NCBI RefSeq assembly: GCF_900170035.1
Contig: NZ_LT828541.1
Coordinates: 36,987 to 100,986, forward strand
Direction: 5' to 3'
DNA length: 64,000 nt
Source: Desulfamplus magnetovallimortis
GTDB lineage: Bacteria > Desulfobacterota > Desulfobacteria > Desulfobacterales > Desulfobacteraceae
Shown here: one piece after another, positions 44,243 to 52,638 of the stretch
How the letters are laid out: every line of letters starts with the position of its first letter
How positions within the stretch are numbered: position 1 is the first letter of the stretch
Translations under genes and position numbers: made by a program
The notes under the pieces: generated by a model
Databases searched by the model: none
The model's input: the letters and a program-made list of their open reading frames with translations, nothing else
Told to the model about the DNA's origin: nothing

Positions 44243-45034
44243 ATGATAATGAAACATATGAAATTTTTATTTTCAGCCATATATCCACTTCTGCTCTTCT
44301 TACAACCAGCAATTTTAAATGGAGAGATTTTGAACTATGCCATATTTCCGGCTCCGCCTTACATGATTTACTCAGAAGAGGATGACGACAGTCAAATCCA
44401 TGGAATAGACATTGATATTGTTAAAGAAATTGCAAATCAAATGAATTTAGAGGTGAAATTTTTAAGGTGCCCATGGGCGCGCTGTCTTGAGCGAATGGAA
44501 GCAGGCATAGTTGATATCCTGAGCAGCGCTTTTAAAAAACCGGAAAGAGAAGTGTTTATGAATTACTTCCAGCAGCCTTATCTGGAAAAATTACCCATAG
44601 CATTTTATCTCAAAAAGGGTAAAGGGACTATTATCAAAAATTATCAAGATATTTATGCTCTCAGAGAAATTGGAGTATTAAGAGGTGCCAGCTATTTTGA
44701 ACAGTTCGATACAGACACAAAAATAAACAAATATGCTGTTACGAGTCAGAAACAACTTCTTCTAATGCTGCTTGCAGATCGTCTTGAGGCAATTACAGGA
44801 TATGTTCACACCATAAACTATAGGGTCGTTGCCGAAGGTTTTACAGGAAAAATTGAAAAATCCCTGTTTGAATACAATGGAGTTTCAGAGGTCTATATGG
44901 CAATAAGCAAAAATTCTCCATTTGCCGAAAGAGTTGATGAATTCAATAGAATTAATGATGAACTGCTCAGGAATGGGGTGATTTATGGTATTATAAAAAG
45001 CTATTATGACAAATATACTCCTGTGGGGGAATAA
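44243..45034 (+). CDS. Periplasmic solute-binding protein, family 3
   Basis: Secreted protein of 263 residues: signal peptide at about 1-28 (FLFSAIYPLLLFLQPAILNG), then an SBP_bac_3 fold: FPAPPYMIYSEEDDDSQIHG, IDIDIVKEIANQMNLEVKFL, CPWARCLERMEAGIVDILSS and AISKNSPFAERVDEFNRI. It resembles the protein encoded at 891-1595 in domain type but not closely in sequence. No transporter genes flank it, so a lone receptor role is possible. The ribosome site is weak; a family C repeat ends just before the start. Confidence 0.83.
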   Translation: MIMKHMKFLFSAIYPLLLFLQPAILNGEILNYAIFPAPPYMIYSEEDDDSQIHGIDIDIVKEIANQMNLEVKFLRCPWARCLERMEAGIVDILSSAFKKPEREVFMNYFQQPYLEKLPIAFYLKKGKGTIIKNYQDIYALREIGVLRGASYFEQFDTDTKINKYAVTSQKQLLLMLLADRLEAITGYVHTINYRVVAEGFTGKIEKSLFEYNGVSEVYMAISKNSPFAERVDEFNRINDELLRNGVIYGIIKSYYDKYTPVGE

Positions 45035-45059
45035 AAAAGCCTGGCCACCTGACCAGGCT
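45033..45059 (-). terminator. Intrinsic terminator, minus strand
   Basis: Stem AGCCTGG / CCAGGCT with an 8-base loop; on the minus strand it is followed by TTTTTT. It would end transcription of the MttB-family gene, whose stop lies about 160 bp upstream. Confidence 0.6.
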
Positions 45060-45087
45060 GTGTGGGAGCCGTCACAAAAAAATAAAG

Positions 45088-45168
45088 AATTGACCACGGA
45101 GACAAAAAACTGACCGCAGAAACAAAAAATTAACCGCGGAAACAAAAAATTGACCGCGGAAACAAAAA
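45088..45168 (+). repeat. 20-bp tandem repeat
   Basis: About four units of the form ttgaccgcggaaacaaaaaa with small changes (gaccacggagac, gaccgcagaaac, aaccgcggaaac). It lies between the two convergent genes. Confidence 0.75.
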
Positions 45169-45222
45169 AAGAGCCTGAAACTTCTGCCCAGACCCTTTTC
45201 AATCAATTAAGAAATCACATTG

Positions 45223-46641
45223 TTAATACTCTTTTTTCCGACGTGTCACATATTCCCTTAAAGCATCTTCCAGCCCCTGATCAATTGGGGGCTTAACAAA
45301 ACTTTCAAGCCTTTCAGGAAGCATCTGCGATGCGATTTCCGAGACCCTCATCCCGCCGCTTTTCTTCCATTTGTGGTAATCCTTTCTGGTAAAAAGCTGT
45401 GGCTGGTAAAAATCTCGACAGTGTTTAAAGGTTGAGGGATGCGACAGATAACTTCCATCGCTGCCAATGGTTTTAATGGTTTCAAGATCAATTGATTCCA
45501 CAGTAATATCCATTGATGTTAATGTTCGTCTGAGCATCCTGCACACCTCTTCATCCAGAAGCCATTTTTCAAAACTCATGGATATGTAAGAGCCAAGCTG
45601 ACCACATGCATGGAATATAAAATTGGCTCCGTTTCTAAGGGCAGTACTCATCATAAGTGTCCCTTCTGCAGCAGCCTGGGCATCAGGACAGTGGGCATTG
45701 GTGATCATACCGCCTGTACGGCATGGCAGATGATAATAGTTGGCCATCTGCACAGTTGCAGATGCAAGTGTTACAGATTCCGGTGCCCCTACAGCAGAGG
45801 TGATGGTTCGCATGTCAGTTGGAGCAGATACAGAACCATAGACCATTGGAGTTCCGGGGTTTATAAGCTGTATCAGGACAAGACCTGCCAGGATTTCAGC
45901 ATTGGCAAGGGCAATCAATCCAGGAAGAGAAACAGGGCCGCTCATGCCCGCCATTACAAGATTTGTTATCACAACAGGCTGGCCGTAACTTGCCATAATC
46001 ATGAGGCTATCAAGCTGATCATCTGCATATTTCAATGGAGACATGGCATTGATAATTACAGCTATATGCGGATTTTCCATCAATGCCTCTTTTCCACCTG
46101 CCACAATTGCAGCCATTTCAAGGCAATCCTGGGCAGCACTTCCAAAAACACCTGTCCCCATGCTCGCCTTATCGCAAAAAAGATAATTGGCAAGCATCAT
46201 TTCAAGATGAGCTGTTTCAGCAGGGATATCACCGGGCTGCACCATGGTCATTCCCATCATGTCAAGCTGGTCAGATGTCTGAACCATGCGGCAGGCATTT
46301 TCGTAATCAGCAAACGTCGCCATACGCATCTCTCCGTCATTTCCCATAACATTGGGTGCGCTGGCTGTGGGCACAAACACAAAATGATCCTCGCCAATTA
46401 TCACATTTTTTTCCGGATTTCTGGCCAGGATCTCAAATTTGGAAGGTGTTGTACCTATGGCTCTGTCCACCTGCTTCTCAGTAAAAAAGACCCTGGCACC
46501 ATCGGTGCGAAAACCCCTTTTTTTAAAAATTTCAACTGCTTCCGGAGCCATGAATTTTACACCTGTATCCCCAAGTATCTGCATGGAAGCATCATGGATA
46601 CGCCTCAACTCGTTTCTGCTGAAGACCTGCATTCTGTCCAT
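45223..46641 (-). CDS. MttB superfamily (trimethylamine methyltransferase-like) protein
   Basis: Corrinoid-linked methyltransferase family protein of 472 residues with the MttB TIM-barrel pattern: ELRRIHDASMQILGDTGVKF at the start, VFVPTASAPNVMGNDGEMR, GQPVVITNLVMAGMSGPVSL, NPGTPMVYGSVSAPTDMRT and CGQLGSYISMSFEKWLLDEE. The frame is open with no internal UAG, so it belongs to the non-pyrrolysine branch, which includes glycine betaine and proline betaine demethylases. It should move a methyl group to a corrinoid protein, but no MttC-like gene is adjacent. I use the ATG at 46641, with AAAGGAA upstream. Confidence 0.88.
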   Translation of the reverse strand: MDRMQVFSRNELRRIHDASMQILGDTGVKFMAPEAVEIFKKRGFRTDGARVFFTEKQVDRAIGTTPSKFEILARNPEKNVIIGEDHFVFVPTASAPNVMGNDGEMRMATFADYENACRMVQTSDQLDMMGMTMVQPGDIPAETAHLEMMLANYLFCDKASMGTGVFGSAAQDCLEMAAIVAGGKEALMENPHIAVIINAMSPLKYADDQLDSLMIMASYGQPVVITNLVMAGMSGPVSLPGLIALANAEILAGLVLIQLINPGTPMVYGSVSAPTDMRTITSAVGAPESVTLASATVQMANYYHLPCRTGGMITNAHCPDAQAAAEGTLMMSTALRNGANFIFHACGQLGSYISMSFEKWLLDEEVCRMLRRTLTSMDITVESIDLETIKTIGSDGSYLSHPSTFKHCRDFYQPQLFTRKDYHKWKKSGGMRVSEIASQMLPERLESFVKPPIDQGLEDALREYVTRRKKEY

Positions 46642-46869
46642 CAACGATTTCCTTTTTTTGCATTCTGATTTTTTACATCAAAGATTGATCAAGATTGGCA
46701 ACGATTATTCTGACCATCTAAAGTAATATTTTCCATCTGTCAACAAATTGGAAAAAAGCTTAAAAAAAATGCACCTTTTGCCCCCTCTCTGCTCTTCTTT
46801 TTTACAACTTTTTTACATCTTTTTTACACTCTCATGACAAACTTTTCCGAAGATATGATAAATTCAAAT

Positions 46870-46951
46870 AACGTACATGGCGGATTACCGCCACAATCGA
46901 AGGGATGAAAGTCGTTTTTAAAACAGGCTGTTACGGAGACTTTCATATAAA
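46870..46951 (+). repeat. Family D element, single 82-bp copy
   Basis: Same length and ends as the copy in the toxin gene. First stem GGCGG-ATTA-CCGCC is fully paired; second stem GAAAGTC...GACTTTC. No flanking direct repeat is seen. Confidence 0.75.
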
Positions 46952-47028
46952 ACCCTCATGATTGCAAAGAGATCACAACGATGGATAAAAATCATGATAT
47001 ATCAGTATACTATGGAGAGTTTCTAAAA
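46949..47028 (+). repeat. Family G repeat, copy 2
   Basis: Matches 2377-2450 (gatcacaacgatggataaaa; atcagtatactatggagagt). Followed by a family B-like end fragment (gtatctggaatctat). Confidence 0.5.
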
Positions 47029-47054
47029 AAGTATCTGGAATCTATGATGCCCGT

Positions 47055-47120
47055 GTAAACTGACATGATTGCGTATCAATCACCCCCAAGTATAAAAATG
47101 ATAGTAATTTTCACGGTAAA
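47055..47120 (+). repeat. Family C element, copy C6
   Basis: First stem TGATTG-CGTA-TCAATCA, then CACCCCCAAGTATAAAAATG and the tail TTTTCACGGTAAA. It lies 39 bp before the VWA gene start. Confidence 0.7.
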
Positions 47121-47159
47121 GATAGAACATTTCAAAACCCCTAAAAAAAGGAGCAGAAA

Positions 47160-48557
47160 ATGACAAACACATTAAAGATCAAAAACAGGTTTTACTCAAC
47201 TCATGGCAAATTACCCAAAAATATCTGCATGATTATAACTGTATATATAATGTCGCTGATATTTTTCGGCATTTCAGAGGCTGGTGAAGCAGGTGATTTT
47301 AAAAAGGTGTCATGCCGTGTGGAAACTGAAAAAAGTATCCTCCAGGCAGGCCATTCCCAGACAGTAATTGTCAAGGTAACGCTTGATGCTCCGCCTGCAC
47401 CAAAAACCCTTCCCCGCCCCCCTGTCAATTTATCTCTTGTTCTTGACAGATCAGGTTCAATGTCCGGCTCAAAACTTGACAGGGCAAAGGATGCCACTGT
47501 TGAAGCCCTGAAACGCCTTGATGCTCAGGATATCTTTTCCCTTGTGGTTTATGATCACACAGTGGATAGTGCTGTACCTGCCCAAAGTGCCCGATATACA
47601 GAAGGAATTGTTCCAAAAATCATGCAGATACAACCAGGCGGAAATACAGCCCTTTTCGGAGGAGTAAGCCAGGGTGCAGCAGAGATAAGAAAACACCTTG
47701 AGGGAAGATATGTTCACAGAATCATACTTCTCTCTGACGGCCTTGCCAATGTAGGGCCAAGCACCCCTGAAGATCTTGGACGACTTGGTGCTGCACTCAT
47801 AAAAGAGAACATATCTGTCAGCACAATAGGTGTGGGAACCGATTATAACGAAGATCTTATGGCACGACTTTCGCAAAACAGTGATGGGAATATTTATTTT
47901 GTCGAATCCAGTATAGATCTGCCCAGGATATTTACGGCAGAACTTGGGGATGTCCTGAGTGTGGTTGCCAGAAAAGTTGAGGTGACAATAGAGATGCCAG
48001 AAGGTATGCATGCTGTTAAAATAATAGGTCGCGAAGGCAGAATACGCAATAACAGTGTTGAAATTTCCATGAATCAGCTTTATGGTGATCAGGAAAAATA
48101 TGCATTGGTGGAAATCGCCGTCCCTGAATCCGGCAATGGTCAGGAGATGGAAATTGCAAGGGCAACAGTCAGTTATGAAGATCCTTTTACACTCAAAAAT
48201 GTTGTAAGCAAGGGGGTTGCAACTGCCCGTTTCAGTGACAACAGCGAAAAGGTTGAAAAGTCCGCCAATATTGATGTAGTAAGAGAGTATCAGCTCAATC
48301 TCAATGCCCTTGCACAGGAAGAGGCCATAAAGCTGTCTGATAAGGGGAAACAAAAAGAGGCTGTTGAGACCCTTAAAGCATCAGCCGCAAAACTCAAACA
48401 TCTTGGCGCAGCTTACAGTGATGACAAACTGCTTATGGAGGCTGATGAACTTGAAGTCAAGGCAGAGGCCATTGAAAAGGAAGGAATGAGCAAAAAAAGC
48501 CGTAAACTGCTCAGAACAGACTCATATCAAATGAAAAATCAGCAATTTGCAAAATAA
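47160..48557 (+). CDS. Secreted VWA domain protein
   Basis: Protein of 465 residues. A signal or anchor helix lies at about 20-40 (ICMIITVYIMSLIFFG), then a von Willebrand A domain at about 88-270 with the MIDAS motif DRSGSMSGS (96-104), GGNTALFGGV and LLSDGLANVG. A beta domain and a helical, Lys/Glu-rich C-terminus (about 385-455) follow. It resembles Ca-activated-chloride-channel-like bacterial VWA proteins, likely a metal-dependent adhesion or scaffold protein in the envelope. AGGAG precedes the ATG. A sensor kinase and regulator gene follow closely. Confidence 0.88.
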   Translation: MTNTLKIKNRFYSTHGKLPKNICMIITVYIMSLIFFGISEAGEAGDFKKVSCRVETEKSILQAGHSQTVIVKVTLDAPPAPKTLPRPPVNLSLVLDRSGSMSGSKLDRAKDATVEALKRLDAQDIFSLVVYDHTVDSAVPAQSARYTEGIVPKIMQIQPGGNTALFGGVSQGAAEIRKHLEGRYVHRIILLSDGLANVGPSTPEDLGRLGAALIKENISVSTIGVGTDYNEDLMARLSQNSDGNIYFVESSIDLPRIFTAELGDVLSVVARKVEVTIEMPEGMHAVKIIGREGRIRNNSVEISMNQLYGDQEKYALVEIAVPESGNGQEMEIARATVSYEDPFTLKNVVSKGVATARFSDNSEKVEKSANIDVVREYQLNLNALAQEEAIKLSDKGKQKEAVETLKASAAKLKHLGAAYSDDKLLMEADELEVKAEAIEKEGMSKKSRKLLRTDSYQMKNQQFAK

Positions 48558-48567
48558 TGGCTCAATT

Positions 48568-50256
48568 ATGCAGCAGGGCAATATCAGTAGCAACCGTTCA
48601 ATAATATTTTTCTGGGTTCTTCTTGTTATTCCAACAATAATCATTGCAACTGCTGCCTTTAACCTCCTGGAACACGAACAGGAGAGGATAAACCAATCTG
48701 CACTTGCAGCACTGACTGACGGGACATATTCAATAGCCGGAACAATTCACACCACAGTATCAGGCATTCAAAAAAACCTTACACGTTCCCTTGTGGAAAT
48801 CCATCATGATCAGATTGAAAAAACACTTACTCTGTGGAAGGAGACAAACCCTCTTATAAGAAATATCTTTATCCTGAGTGAAAACAAGGGACTTATTTAC
48901 CCTTTCAAGGGAGATAATATTTTGAAATCCACAAACGAAGAGCAGCGTTTCATAAAGCGTTATGATTCGCTCTTTTCCGGCCAGACAAAATGGGTTTGGA
49001 AGTCAGACCGAATTTATCAGCCAGGGGATAATACGCTCCTTGATTTTGCATCACCGGAACCATTTGAAAGCAAGTCATCAGGAAACAGTGGATGGATTCC
49101 CTGGTTTTCCGAAAACAGGCTATTTATTCTGGGCTGGGTCAAATCTGAAATAACAGAAGAAATAACACTACCTGGCAACAGAGACTCAAAAAAAAATGAA
49201 CCCCTCATTTACGGAGTGGAGCTTGAGCTTATGACCCTGCTCTCCGGTCTCATAACAGCACTTCCGACGTGGAAGCATCAAAATGCAGCATATACAATCC
49301 AGAACGGCAGCAGCGAAATTCTCCATCAGGCAGGAAGCTTTCCTGTAAGCAAAAATAGCACACCGCACATCATCCAGCCAATATCACCACTTCTTCCCTA
49401 CTGGCAGATAGCTGCATATCTTGATGAAAAAAGTGTTGAGAGCCGGACATCATTCATGGTTATATCAGTGATGCTTTTATCTGTGTTTCTCATATCCATT
49501 CTGTCGGGAGCAGGGCTTATAACCTGGCAGGCCATTACTCATAGAAGGGACGCCTTGCAAAAGACATCCTTTGTTTCATCAGTATCACACGAACTCAAAA
49601 CACCTCTGACCAGCATAAGAATGTATGCAGAGCTTCTTCAGTCCGGCAGGGTGAATTCTACAGACAAAAAAGCAGGATACCTTGCAGTCATAGTAGATGA
49701 AAGCCAGCGCCTTACCCGTCTTGTTAACAATATACTTGATTTTGGAAGACTGGAGCAGGGACGCAAAACCTACAACAAAACTGATTTTGATCTTGGTCAG
49801 CTTATTCTCAATATTGTAAAAACACACAATATCAGACTTCAGGAAGCGGGCATGGTATCTGAAATTTCAATCCCCGATTATCCATTGCCTGTAAAGACAG
49901 ACAGGGATGCTCTTGAGCAGATTATATTAAATATTGTGGATAATGCTGTCAAATATGCCTCCAGCGGAGTAAGAATCAGTTTTTCAATTAAGCTTCATGA
50001 ACAGAACATTGATAAAAGAGAGTCTTCATATTATACTCTTTCAATCTGTGATAGCGGCCCTGGTATTCCCAAAATACACAGAAAAAAAATATTTGATAAA
50101 TTTCACAGGGTGGATGACTCTCTCACATCCAGAAAACCCGGTTCCGGCCTGGGGTTGAGCATAGCAAGAAAAATGGCAAGGGATCTTGGCGGTGATCTGC
50201 TGCTTGTATCTCCGCCAAGCGGTGGCTGCTGCTTTAATATCAAAATAAGGCTTTGA
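48568..50256 (+). CDS. Membrane sensor histidine kinase
   Basis: Kinase of 562 residues. Membrane helix 1 lies at about 12-34 and helix 2 at about 295-320 (VISVMLLSVFLISILSGAG), bounding a large periplasmic sensor of unknown type. There is no clear HAMP; the HisKA domain follows at once with phospho-His341 (SVSHELKTPLTSIRMYAELL), then HATPase with NIVDNAVKYA, CDSGPGIP and GSGLGLSIARKMARDLGG. The start at 48568 lies 10 bp after the VWA stop; a TTG start at 48547 would overlap that gene. The next gene encodes its likely OmpR-type partner. Confidence 0.92.
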   Translation: MQQGNISSNRSIIFFWVLLVIPTIIIATAAFNLLEHEQERINQSALAALTDGTYSIAGTIHTTVSGIQKNLTRSLVEIHHDQIEKTLTLWKETNPLIRNIFILSENKGLIYPFKGDNILKSTNEEQRFIKRYDSLFSGQTKWVWKSDRIYQPGDNTLLDFASPEPFESKSSGNSGWIPWFSENRLFILGWVKSEITEEITLPGNRDSKKNEPLIYGVELELMTLLSGLITALPTWKHQNAAYTIQNGSSEILHQAGSFPVSKNSTPHIIQPISPLLPYWQIAAYLDEKSVESRTSFMVISVMLLSVFLISILSGAGLITWQAITHRRDALQKTSFVSSVSHELKTPLTSIRMYAELLQSGRVNSTDKKAGYLAVIVDESQRLTRLVNNILDFGRLEQGRKTYNKTDFDLGQLILNIVKTHNIRLQEAGMVSEISIPDYPLPVKTDRDALEQIILNIVDNAVKYASSGVRISFSIKLHEQNIDKRESSYYTLSICDSGPGIPKIHRKKIFDKFHRVDDSLTSRKPGSGLGLSIARKMARDLGGDLLLVSPPSGGCCFNIKIRL

Positions 50257-50293
50257 TTCAAAGCACCACATGGGTTAAAAAACACATTAAAAA

Positions 50294-51094
50294 ATGAAGC
50301 TGATAAATTCCATACACATTCTTGTGGCTGAAGATGACAACAATATCAGAACAGGAGTTGTCGATACCCTTGAAAGTGAAGGGTACAAGGTCACAGAAGC
50401 GTGCAATGGCATGGAGGCCATAAAACGTTTTGAGACTGAAAGATTCGATCTTCTGCTTCTGGATATAATGATGCCGGAAAAAAGCGGTTTTGATGTTTGT
50501 ATGCACATAAGGAAAAAAAATGAAAACCTTCCCATTATCATGCTTACTGCCAAGGGGGAGGAGATTGACAAGGTGATGGGCCTCAAACTTGGAGCAGATG
50601 ACTACATCACAAAACCATTTGGTATCAATGAGCTGCTTGCAAGAATTGCTGCTGTTTTAAGGCGATGCAAAAGGGAGATCATAAGCAATGATAAACAGAT
50701 CACCAGAAGCAATGAAAAAACAGTCGCCGAAAAGAATGAAAAACCATTCTCTTCTTCCTGCTCTGAAGAGATTGCGTGTGCAGATAATTTTGACTTTGCA
50801 GACATGATTGTGAACACTTCTCAATACAAGCTTATCCGGAAGGATAAAAACATTGATCTGAGCCAGAGGGAAATTAAACTTCTGCGTATTTTTCATGACC
50901 ACCCGGGGGAGGTTCTAAGTCGTGACAGACTTCTTAATGATGTGTGGGGCATTGACTACTATGGCACAACCAGGACACTTGATCAGCACATTGCCCAACT
51001 CCGGAAAAAAGTGGAAAATGACCCCTCTCTTCCAAGAGTGATTACCACTGTTCATGGGGTGGGGTATCGTTACAATTCAAAGGCAAATGTTTAA
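50294..51094 (+). CDS. OmpR-family response regulator
   Basis: DNA-binding regulator of 266 residues. The receiver domain (1-120) has the acidic EDDNN, phospho-acceptor D57 (LLLDIMMPEKSG), T86 region (IIMLTAKG) and Lys (DDYITKPFG). The winged-helix domain (about 170-262) has REIKLLRIFHDHPGEVLSRD and TLDQHIAQLRKKVENDP, closing VHGVGYRYN. The linker between them is about 40 residues longer than usual and Ser/Glu-rich. It follows the kinase gene by 37 bp and is its probable partner. Confidence 0.93.
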   Translation: MKLINSIHILVAEDDNNIRTGVVDTLESEGYKVTEACNGMEAIKRFETERFDLLLLDIMMPEKSGFDVCMHIRKKNENLPIIMLTAKGEEIDKVMGLKLGADDYITKPFGINELLARIAAVLRRCKREIISNDKQITRSNEKTVAEKNEKPFSSSCSEEIACADNFDFADMIVNTSQYKLIRKDKNIDLSQREIKLLRIFHDHPGEVLSRDRLLNDVWGIDYYGTTRTLDQHIAQLRKKVENDPSLPRVITTVHGVGYRYNSKANV

Positions 51095-51192
51095 CAACCT
51101 TAAATAAAACAATAGCTTATCTTTTTTGTTAATATTTATTTTCTTCGCCTCAATATTAATACTTCATTACCTTTCTAATTTTTTTTACTCTT

Positions 51193-51237
51193 TTTGTCTG
51201 AATCAGGATAACCTGGATTTACAGGATGATCAGGATG
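51193..51237 (+). repeat. Family A fragment
   Basis: Inner arm TTGTCTGAATCAGGATAACC plus tggatttacaggatgatcag, without outer ends, directly before the start of the next gene; it may supply part of that gene's leader. Confidence 0.5.
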
Positions 51238-51258
51238 AAAAAAATAGCAGGAGGAATT

Positions 51259-51642
51259 ATGGAAAAAATAAACAGAGGTACTTTTTGGGGATGGTATGGC
51301 GGCATAATCGGCGGCTCCATTTTTCTGCCGATGCTCTCATTTCTATTTATCCATACAGGCCACTATATGCTATCTTTATGGTGCATGGCAGGTTTTCTGT
51401 TAACAGCAATCTATGCAATGCGTGTAACTCCCTGGAAATATCCTGACACTTCCTATGGCAAGCTCATAATTCCGGTTGTATCCATTCCCGTTATTACAGC
51501 AATTGCCATTGCAGTAGTAAAACCTGAATATAAGGGGCAAACAGTCAATATCTGGCAAGTTCTTACCTGGATTCCTCTTTTTATGACTCCGGTTCTGACA
51601 ACGTGGAAAGTAACTTACAAAAAAAACCAACATAAAACTTAA
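51259..51642 (+). CDS. Small membrane protein of unknown function
   Basis: Protein of 127 residues with about four hydrophobic segments (GGIIGGSIFLPMLSFLFI; YMLSLWCMAGFLLTAIYAM; IIPVVSIPVITAIAIAVV; ILTWIPLFMTPVLTTW). No catalytic or transport motif is recognised. The ATG at 51259 is chosen over an earlier in-frame one because AGGAGGAATT precedes it exactly; the earlier start lies in repeat DNA. It is followed on the same strand by a three-gene envelope cluster. Confidence 0.7.
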   Translation: MEKINRGTFWGWYGGIIGGSIFLPMLSFLFIHTGHYMLSLWCMAGFLLTAIYAMRVTPWKYPDTSYGKLIIPVVSIPVITAIAIAVVKPEYKGQTVNIWQVLTWIPLFMTPVLTTWKVTYKKNQHKT

Positions 51643-51720
51643 AAAACGTCTATACTCCAAGTATCCGACTATCCAAAAATACCTTGCAAAAAAAGACAAT
51701 TTTGTGCATAGAGACACATC

Positions 51721-52638
51721 ATGACACTATGGTATGAACCTGAAACAATCAGTGAGTGGCTAAAACGGGGATTTTCTCTTTTAAATATTTTGATTCTCTC
51801 CACAGCCGTACTTCTTGTGGTCTCTGAAATGAGATTTGACTGGTGTGAATACATGATCGGACACTATCTTGCATCCATCAACAGTTCACGTCCGGAAACA
51901 GGGGCGATATGGAAAGCAGGGGAACACTCATCCAAAGCCCACATTGTACTTAAAAACATCATTGAAGAGCGCCAGGATGCTGCAAGATATGCCCAGGAAG
52001 CCACATCATTTGCAGAGCTTGCTTCAGGAATTCTTCCCGGTCAATGGGCAAACATTGACAGGGAACAGTTCAAAAGACTCTACCTTGCACTGCCCCCTGC
52101 CATTGCATCAGAGATTATCTCCCCAACCCGCCTGATATGGCTTTATGGAGGAGACAAAATCCATGATGGAGAGGGACTTCACAGAATCTTCTGTGAGGGA
52201 AAAACAGAAGGGCTTGATATATTCTTCCTTAATGCAGGCAACAGGGTACTGCATCATATTAATCTTGATAAAAAACGCCTTGATATCATTGAACGGGGAG
52301 AAGAGCCTTTCATGGGAACCCTTGACGATATCCCCGAAATTGAAGGTCGTATCTACAGTGCAGACCTTTTTTTCAATGCGCTCTTCAAGCTGCCGCCGGA
52401 AATCCTTCCTGACCTTATCACAACACCACATCTTCTGCTGAATCAGCGTGGTGATATTCTGCGGGCAGGAATCTGGAACGAAGTAGAATCAGGCTTCATA
52501 AAAATCGGATTTGAAATCAGGGAAAACGGAGAGTACATGGTGCTTTTTATCAAGGCCAGAGAGTGGGCAGTTTGGAGACTGAGCGCTGTTCTTTCAGGCC
52601 AGAGGATTCCTGAACCTCAGGCAGGAGAAAAACCTTGA
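51721..52638 (+). CDS. Membrane-anchored protein of unknown function
   Basis: Protein of 305 residues with one membrane helix near the N-terminus (about 17-35, GFSLLNILILSTAVLLVV) and a soluble rest that I do not recognise. Its stop overlaps the start of the PBP1A-family gene by 4 bp (TTGA), which ties it to cell-wall synthesis by context. It may be an accessory or regulatory partner of that synthase (inference). Confidence 0.7.
   Translation: MTLWYEPETISEWLKRGFSLLNILILSTAVLLVVSEMRFDWCEYMIGHYLASINSSRPETGAIWKAGEHSSKAHIVLKNIIEERQDAARYAQEATSFAELASGILPGQWANIDREQFKRLYLALPPAIASEIISPTRLIWLYGGDKIHDGEGLHRIFCEGKTEGLDIFFLNAGNRVLHHINLDKKRLDIIERGEEPFMGTLDDIPEIEGRIYSADLFFNALFKLPPEILPDLITTPHLLLNQRGDILRAGIWNEVESGFIKIGFEIRENGEYMVLFIKAREWAVWRLSAVLSGQRIPEPQAGEKP

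Noticed and set aside
45088-45168. Tandem 20-bp units as a possible CRISPR or iteron origin
   Set aside because: No spacers, no cas or rep gene, and the units are simple head-to-tail copies in a convergent gap.
45223-46641. Pyrrolysine-containing trimethylamine methyltransferase
   Set aside because: The frame has no internal UAG codon and is complete without one, so it belongs to the non-pyrrolysine branch.
45610-46668. 352-codon frame on the plus strand
   Set aside because: Antisense to the MttB-family gene; rich in His and Cys as expected for a shadow frame.
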